A stretch of DNA of 64,000 nt. Source: Sphingorhabdus rigui. Lineage in GTDB: Bacteria > Pseudomonadota > Alphaproteobacteria > Sphingomonadales > Sphingomonadaceae. Below are positions 58,998-64,000 of the stretch, piece after piece. The translations under genes and the position numbers were made by a program. The stretch is taken from NCBI RefSeq assembly GCF_014196595.1, contig NZ_JACIEA010000001.1, forward strand, positions 1,048,546 through 1,112,545, given 5' to 3'. The stretch's first letter is position 1. The number at the start of each line of letters is the position of its first letter. The notes below the pieces were generated by a model. The model had not been told where the DNA came from, did not search any database, and saw only the letters and a list, made by a program, of their open reading frames with translations.

Positions 58998-59772
58998 GTC
59001 CGGTCAATAACCTTTGTGTGGCAAGCTGAACATCGGCATTCCGCATCAGGCTTTCGCCTACGAGGAAGGTGTTGACCCCGGCTGCGGCCATACGTTGGCA
59101 ATCGGCATGTGTTGAAATGCCGCTTTCGCACACCAGCAATATGTCGGCGGGCACAAGCTTTGCCAAACGCTCTGTCGTCGCCAGATCGACGTCAAATGTC
59201 TTCAAATTGCGGTTGTTCACGCCAACCAATTTCGATTTCAGATGCGTAAGCGCGCGATCCAATTCGGCCTCATCATGAACTTCCACAAGGACATCCAGCC
59301 CCTGAGCAAAAGCCGCATCCTCGATTTCAACCATGGCCACATCGTCCAATGCCGCCACGATAATCAATATGGCATCACCGCCCATTTGCCGCGCTTCGGC
59401 GCATTGCCATGGGTCAACCATGAAATCCTTTCGGATCACCGGCAGGTCACATGCGTTGCGCGCAGCGATGAGGTAATCCTCATGCCCCTGAAAATACGGC
59501 GCGTCGGTTAAAACGGATAGGCAAGCCGCGCCGCCCGCCTGATAGGCAATGGCATGGGCTGCTGGATCGAAATCGGCGCGGATGAGGCCTTTTGACGGGC
59601 TCGCCTTTTTGATTTCCGCAATCAACGCAATGCCAGATGCGCTTTTGGCGCGCAGCGCCGCTTCGAAGCCACGCGGCGGCGATGGGGCAGGCCAATGCGA
59701 CAAGCGCTTCGGCTTTCGTTCGGCCACTTCGATGCGCTTTGTCGCGCAGATTTCTGCAAGCTTGTCGGCCAT
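58990..59772 (-). CDS. trpC: Indole-3-glycerol phosphate synthase
   Basis: Predicted 260 residues, TIM barrel. Motifs: [41 protein letters not shown] and VCESGIST. Ring closure step of tryptophan synthesis. Start at the ATG that overlaps the trpD stop (ATGA). Confidence 0.96.
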   Translation of the reverse strand: MADKLAEICATKRIEVAERKPKRLSHWPAPSPPRGFEAALRAKSASGIALIAEIKKASPSKGLIRADFDPAAHAIAYQAGGAACLSVLTDAPYFQGHEDYLIAARNACDLPVIRKDFMVDPWQCAEARQMGGDAILIIVAALDDVAMVEIEDAAFAQGLDVLVEVHDEAELDRALTHLKSKLVGVNNRNLKTFDVDLATTERLAKLVPADILLVCESGISTHADCQRMAAAGVNTFLVGESLMRNADVQLATQRLLTGHG

Positions 59773-60767
59773 CAATATTTCACCCAACAGTTTAGCAACG
59801 CATTGGCAAGACCCTTGTCGATTGCCTCTGCGGCCTCTTCAACCCCCTCGGGCATGGTTTCAACTACGCCAGCGACCAACAAAGCCTCCGCGGCATTGAA
59901 CAATACGGCGTCACGATAGGCGCCACGTTCGCCCAGCAACAATTTGCGCAACTCAGCCGCATTATGCTGGGCATCGCCGCCGCGAATGGCGTCAACCGGA
60001 TGCACGGGTAGGCCGGCATCGGCCGCGGTGGTACGTTGGAACCGGACACCTTCGGGTTCGACCACGGCGACTTCGTTGCCACCGGCCAAGCTTAATTCAT
60101 CAAGACCTTCATCGCCCGAAATGATCCGTGAATGCTCCGTACCAAGGTGATGAAGTGCCTCAGCATACACAGGGACATAGGCAGGCCGCGCAATGCCGAT
60201 CAGCTGGCGTTTTACGCGTGCCGGGTTGGCAAGCGGGCCCATCAGATTGAAAATCGTGCGCTGACCGATGCGTTGGCGGATCGGTTGAATCCGCTTCATC
60301 GCAGGATGATGGTTGGCTGCGAACAAAAAGCAAATGCCTAAGTCTTTCAGCGTGTCTTCCGCCATGCGTCCCGCGCGTTCCATGTCGAGACCGAGGGCCT
60401 CAAGCGTATCTGCCGCACCTGCCTTTGAAGAGGCCGCGCGATTGCCATGTTTCGCAACAGGAACCTCGCACGCCGCGACCACAATAGACACGGCGGTGGA
60501 AACATTAAGCGTATGATGCCCGTCACCACCCGTGCCACAGACATCAATCGCGCCTTTGGGGGCATCAATGGGGATCAGCCGGTCACGCATGGCTTGCGCA
60601 GCGGCGGCAATTTCCACCATCGTCTCGCCGCGTGCGGTGAGTGCAACGAGGAACGCCTGTATTTCATCTTCAGAGGCACGTGCATCAAGAATGTCCGCAA
60701 ATGCCTGTGCGGCCTCGTCATGGTCAAACAAATGCTGCGGGTCGGGCAGGGGACCAAAGGGGTTCAT
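59772..60767 (-). CDS. trpD: Anthranilate phosphoribosyltransferase
   Basis: Predicted 331 residues. The PRPP site [39 protein letters not shown] and [12 protein letters not shown] are intact. Its start overlaps the trpG stop by four bases. Confidence 0.96.
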   Translation of the reverse strand: MNPFGPLPDPQHLFDHDEAAQAFADILDARASEDEIQAFLVALTARGETMVEIAAAAQAMRDRLIPIDAPKGAIDVCGTGGDGHHTLNVSTAVSIVVAACEVPVAKHGNRAASSKAGAADTLEALGLDMERAGRMAEDTLKDLGICFLFAANHHPAMKRIQPIRQRIGQRTIFNLMGPLANPARVKRQLIGIARPAYVPVYAEALHHLGTEHSRIISGDEGLDELSLAGGNEVAVVEPEGVRFQRTTAADAGLPVHPVDAIRGGDAQHNAAELRKLLLGERGAYRDAVLFNAAEALLVAGVVETMPEGVEEAAEAIDKGLANALLNCWVKY

Positions 60768-61348
60768 GCTCTGTCCTTCACGGCCATACCGGCAATGCGC
60801 ATGAAATTGGCCAGCATCGCGTGACCATATTCGGTGGCAATGCTTTCGGGATGGAATTGAACGCTGTGGATCGGCAGCGTTGCATGGCGAAAGCCCATGA
60901 CATGGCCGTCATCGCTCGTTGCATTCACGACAAGGGACGACGGCACGTTTTCGACGATAAGCGAATGATAGCGCGTTGCCTGAAACGGCGACGGCAGGCC
61001 TTCAAACAATCCGCTCCCGTCATGTGTGACGGGCGATGTTTTGCCGTGCATCAATCCGCCCCGCGCAACGGTGCCTCCGAAATGCTGGCCGATGGTCTGG
61101 TGGCCCAAGCAAACGCCCAGCAACGGCTTTCCAGCTTCTGCGCACGCCGCGACGAGTTCCAGGCTTACGCCCGCTTCATGGGGTGTTTTTGGCCCGGGCG
61201 AAATGAGAAAAGCCTCTGCACCCGACGACAGAGCCTGTCCGGCGGACATATCATCATTGCGGACAACCTCAACCTCCGCGCCAAGCTCCATCAGATAATG
61301 GACGAGGTTCCAAGTGAAGCTGTCGTAATTGTCGATGACAAGGATCAT
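60764..61348 (-). CDS. trpG: Anthranilate synthase component II (glutamine amidotransferase)
   Basis: Predicted 194 residues, class I amidotransferase: nucleophile in [13 protein letters not shown] and His/Glu in [14 protein letters not shown]. It supplies ammonia to TrpE and may also serve para-aminobenzoate synthase. The start overlaps the SRPBCC gene stop by four bases. Confidence 0.95.
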   Translation of the reverse strand: MILVIDNYDSFTWNLVHYLMELGAEVEVVRNDDMSAGQALSSGAEAFLISPGPKTPHEAGVSLELVAACAEAGKPLLGVCLGHQTIGQHFGGTVARGGLMHGKTSPVTHDGSGLFEGLPSPFQATRYHSLIVENVPSSLVVNATSDDGHVMGFRHATLPIHSVQFHPESIATEYGHAMLANFMRIAGMAVKDRA

Positions 61349-62358
61349 TGTTTAAGGCCTACATCCGCCGAAACGCGGTCCTTTACGATTGCGAGTACAT
61401 TGTTTTGAACGTCGCCCAAAAACCGTTCTCCCCACCATTGAAAATATCCAACCAGCCTGACTTTCATGCGGTAGTGCGTTGTCAAAACGAGCCGCGTACG
61501 GTCGGGACCAATGGGTTCGAGGCGGTAGCTTCCTGAAGCGATATTCAGGAAAGGACCAGCCGGAGAAATGTGCCGGTCTGTGTATTCCTGAATGGATCTG
61601 TCGGGAAAGGAAAAGGCCCAGGTCATTTCGCGGTTAGGCACCACAGACTGCACAACCTCTTCAAAGCGCGCGGATTTACCCCATAGGGCTTTACGCACGG
61701 TTCTATGGGATTCACGCGAAAGAACCGCCTCGGTTGGCCGCGGAATGCCGACGACATCATGGGTGAAATTCGCTTTGCCCTCATCCGCGCGGATATCGCG
61801 AATGCTGGCAAGATAAGGCCAAATTTTTTCTGGCGACGCATCAATTTCAATGGAACGTTCCACGCTGGCATTCGTCCAATGGACTGGCCACATTTGATCC
61901 CAAATCATCATCAGCAGGGGCAACAACAACCAGCTAGAAGCGTAAAACCTGTGCTGTTGCTGTGCAGCATGCCGCCGCCGCCGCCGGGCATTCAGATGTT
62001 GAACCAATCCGCCCGCAATGGCCGCCGGAATCCAGATCGGAATAACCAGCACAAGGCAGACCGCGCCTTCGTCAAAAACCGCAACTGCAATTCCCGTGAG
62101 GGTTAGAAAAAATATTGTTGGCCAGAAAAAACAGCCCATGGGTGAGCGTGATCCAGATGGATCGACATATTGCGTGACGAGGCCGCCCAGAGCCGCAGGG
62201 ATGGCTAAGAGAGCAGTTACCGTGGAAATTTGGGAGTCGTCTTCCGGACCATAAAACAGGAAGAGCATGGCGCCGATGAGAATGCCGATCAGCGTCAGCG
62301 TAACCCGCGTTCCAGAGGTTTGTTCGATTGTCACGACAGCGCCTCCCTCATTGGCCAA
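61345..62358 (-). CDS. Membrane protein with C-terminal SRPBCC (START-like) domain, in the trp operon
   Basis: Predicted 337 residues. The first 160 contain about five hydrophobic segments and an Arg-run (RRRRR near residue 125). Residues about 165-325 resemble a polyketide-cyclase/dehydrase START-like lipid- or hydrophobe-binding domain: [18 protein letters not shown] at its start, then [20 protein letters not shown]. It is inserted between trpE and trpG with overlaps on both sides. A role in tryptophan synthesis is not expected; it may be a passenger in the operon. Ligand unknown. Confidence 0.7.
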   Translation of the reverse strand: MANEGGAVVTIEQTSGTRVTLTLIGILIGAMLFLFYGPEDDSQISTVTALLAIPAALGGLVTQYVDPSGSRSPMGCFFWPTIFFLTLTGIAVAVFDEGAVCLVLVIPIWIPAAIAGGLVQHLNARRRRRHAAQQQHRFYASSWLLLPLLMMIWDQMWPVHWTNASVERSIEIDASPEKIWPYLASIRDIRADEGKANFTHDVVGIPRPTEAVLSRESHRTVRKALWGKSARFEEVVQSVVPNREMTWAFSFPDRSIQEYTDRHISPAGPFLNIASGSYRLEPIGPDRTRLVLTTHYRMKVRLVGYFQWWGERFLGDVQNNVLAIVKDRVSADVGLKQ

Positions 62359-63823
62359 ATCCCGCCTCGCCAGCTACCCTTACCGCCTCACGCGCTGCCG
62401 CAATGAGCGCCCCGGCTTTTGCCTCGCACTCGCGCTGCTCATATTCGGGATTGCTGTCCGCGACGATACCGGCGCCGGCTTGCACATGGAGGACGCCGTC
62501 TTTTACGATGCCGGTCCGCAAAACGATGCAGCTGTCCATGTCGCCATTGGGCGAAAAATAACCGACACCGCCCGCATAGGCGCCGCGGGTTTCGGGTTCG
62601 AGTTCGGCAATAATTTCGCAGGCGCGCACCTTGGGCGCACCTGAAACGGTGCCGGCGGGAAAGCCTGCGAACAAAGCATCGATGGCGTCTTTATCGTCAG
62701 CAAGCTCTCCAACAACGTTGGAGACGATGTGCATCACATGGCTGTAAAATTCGACCATATAGCTGTCGGTGACAGTGACGCTGCCACCTTTGGTCACGCG
62801 GCCAACGTCGTTTCGGCCCAAGTCCAACAGCATCAGATGTTCCGCGCGCTCCTTGGGGTCAGCCAATAACGAGGCGCGGTTTTCAGCGTCTTCGATGCTG
62901 CTCTTGCCGCGCGGGCGCGTTCCAGCGATTGGCCGGATTGTGACCTCGCCGCCGCGCGCGCGGACCAATATCTCCGGACTGGAACCGATCAGCGCAAAGC
63001 CGGGAAGATCGATGAAGTATAGAAATGGCGAAGGATTAATCCGGCGCAAAGCGCGGTACAAATGCACAGGCGGCAGATCAAAAGGTGCCGTGAAACGCTG
63101 GGCAAGCACGACCTGAAATATATCGCCTGCCTCAATATAATCTTTGGCCGACGCAACCATCTGGGCATAGCGGCCCTCGGGCAATACGGGTGTGAGTTTG
63201 ATTTCGCGTTCTTCGGATACTGACATCGCGCCGGTCAAGGGCACTTGACCTAGGTTCAATAACCGCTCTGTCTCATCGAGGCGCTCATTCGCCAATGCCA
63301 CAGCCTGTGCATCATTCAGGCCCGTCCAAACTGGCGATACGAGGAACACTTCGTCTTTCAGCCGGTCGAAGACCAATATGACAGTTGGGCGGACGAATAG
63401 CATGTCCGGCAGCTCAAGCGCCGATTGCGGCGCCCGCGGGAGCTTTTCGACCAAGCCAATTGTCTCATAACCGAAATAGCCCACCAAGCAGGCAAGGGCG
63501 GGGGGCAGCTCTTCGGGAACATCCATGCGGCAGTCCGCGGCGAGTGCCCGTAACGCATCCAGGGATGGCAGAGGAGAGGGCGCAAACGCGGTCCTGTCGG
63601 TCATCCACTGACTATTGATTTCGGCTTTATCGCCGGCCGCCCGAAACACCAGATCGGGTGCGATACCAATCAGGCTATGCCGTCCGCGTGTTTCGCCGCC
63701 TTCAACCGATTCCAGGATGAAATCACCGCGTTCCGGAACAAACAGCTTCAGCGCCGCTGATACCGGGGTTTCGGTATCAGCAATGCGCTTGCGCCATATG
63801 AGTTCAGGTTTAGTTGCCGTCAC
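62348..63823 (-). CDS. trpE: Anthranilate synthase component I
   Basis: Predicted 491 residues. Chorismate-binding signatures: IGIAPDLVF in the N-terminal feedback domain, VVLAQRFTAPFDLPP, SPSPFLYF-like NPSPFLYFIDL, IRPIAGTRPRGKS, DLGRNDVGRVT and PAGTVSGAPKVRACEII. I start at the GTG at 63823, right inside the ppiD stop, giving the usual TKPELIWRKRIAD beginning; the frame is open to 63883, but that part overlaps ppiD. Confidence 0.95.
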   Translation of the reverse strand: MTATKPELIWRKRIADTETPVSAALKLFVPERGDFILESVEGGETRGRHSLIGIAPDLVFRAAGDKAEINSQWMTDRTAFAPSPLPSLDALRALAADCRMDVPEELPPALACLVGYFGYETIGLVEKLPRAPQSALELPDMLFVRPTVILVFDRLKDEVFLVSPVWTGLNDAQAVALANERLDETERLLNLGQVPLTGAMSVSEEREIKLTPVLPEGRYAQMVASAKDYIEAGDIFQVVLAQRFTAPFDLPPVHLYRALRRINPSPFLYFIDLPGFALIGSSPEILVRARGGEVTIRPIAGTRPRGKSSIEDAENRASLLADPKERAEHLMLLDLGRNDVGRVTKGGSVTVTDSYMVEFYSHVMHIVSNVVGELADDKDAIDALFAGFPAGTVSGAPKVRACEIIAELEPETRGAYAGGVGYFSPNGDMDSCIVLRTGIVKDGVLHVQAGAGIVADSNPEYEQRECEAKAGALIAAAREAVRVAGEAGFGQ

Positions 63824-64000
63824 GGTTGGTGAGGCGGGTGCGCACTTCTGCGATCCCGTCTTCATTCTTTTCAACACCGGCATCCTTCGATGCAGCGACG
63901 ATCAGCTGTGCCGCATATTCCTGCTGCAATATGCCGGAAAGCTCTTGCTTGCGGGCACGAAGCAGATCCGCATTGCCGCTGGCGTTGCCTTTGATGACAT
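63810..64000 (-). CDS. Peptidyl-prolyl isomerase (PpiD/SurA type), C-terminal end
   Basis: Minus-strand frame that enters from beyond the window and stops at 63810-63812. The last 60 residues are helical and include NADLLRARKQELSGIL, QQEYAAQLIVAASKDAGVEK and end RTRLTNRDGN, which resembles the C-terminus of membrane-anchored PpiD chaperones; ppiD upstream of trpE is the order I expect in sphingomonads. The catalytic domain is not visible. Overlaps trpE by 14 bases. Confidence 0.6.
   Translation of the reverse strand, partial: VIKGNASGNADLLRARKQELSGILQQEYAAQLIVAASKDAGVEKNEDGIAEVRTRLTNRDGN

Overview
The window looks like a chromosomal segment of a Sphingomonadales alphaproteobacterium of the Sphingorhabdus/Sphingopyxis type. 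Moderate GC, the 14-gene nuo operon, the zapA - 6S RNA - formyl-THF ligase locus, DUF2842 and DUF1467 proteins, RNase J beside nuo, and the run ppiD-trpE-trpG-trpD-trpC-moaC-moeA-lexA-comEC all point that way. The genus is an inference; no rRNA lies in the window.

Bases 1-10160 form an accessory block. The 3' end of a large calcium-repeat (RTX-like) surface or secreted protein is followed, with start/stop overlaps, by a GAF + HlyD-type adaptor, a PqqD-like/M50 metalloprotease-like membrane protein with a lipoyl-type hairpin domain, and a shortened SecA-like motor. An O-methyltransferase and a P-loop kinase converge on them. About 1.1 kb of AT-rich sequence without convincing genes follows. 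It ends at a 17-base match to the 3' end of a tRNA-Ser plus its terminator, the expected scar of an island integrated in that tRNA. This block is the best candidate for an undescribed export and processing system.

Bases 10222-17629 hold a c-type cytochrome, an exported catalase-peroxidase, a receiver-Hpt protein that looks like an RpfC-type hybrid kinase with its kinase core deleted, its REC-PAS-GGDEF-EAL partner, and thymidylate synthase. Bases 17651-23059 hold a branched-chain 2-oxoacid dehydrogenase operon, tRNA-Asp, DUF2842, 5-formyl-THF cyclo-ligase, 6S RNA, zapA and a small coiled-coil gene. Bases 23282-30579 are central carbon genes (transketolase, GAPDH, PGK, class I aldolase) followed by thiE-like, efp and an inositol-phosphatase family gene.

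Bases 30681-48704 are one long co-oriented run: nuoA to nuoN, with two very small membrane-protein genes between nuoD/nuoE and nuoE/nuoF, then birA, coaX, RNase J and a DUF1467 gene. Bases 48708-52889 hold a less familiar group: a 762-residue coiled-coil membrane protein, a histidine-less Hpt-like protein, a nucleotidyltransferase-like/membrane fusion, and a decayed histidine-kinase tail. Bases 52890-64000 hold gltA, comEC, lexA with a tandem SOS operator, moeA, moaC, trpC, trpD, trpG, a membrane SRPBCC protein, trpE and the end of ppiD. The reverse-strand genes from ppiD to moeA are largely translationally coupled.
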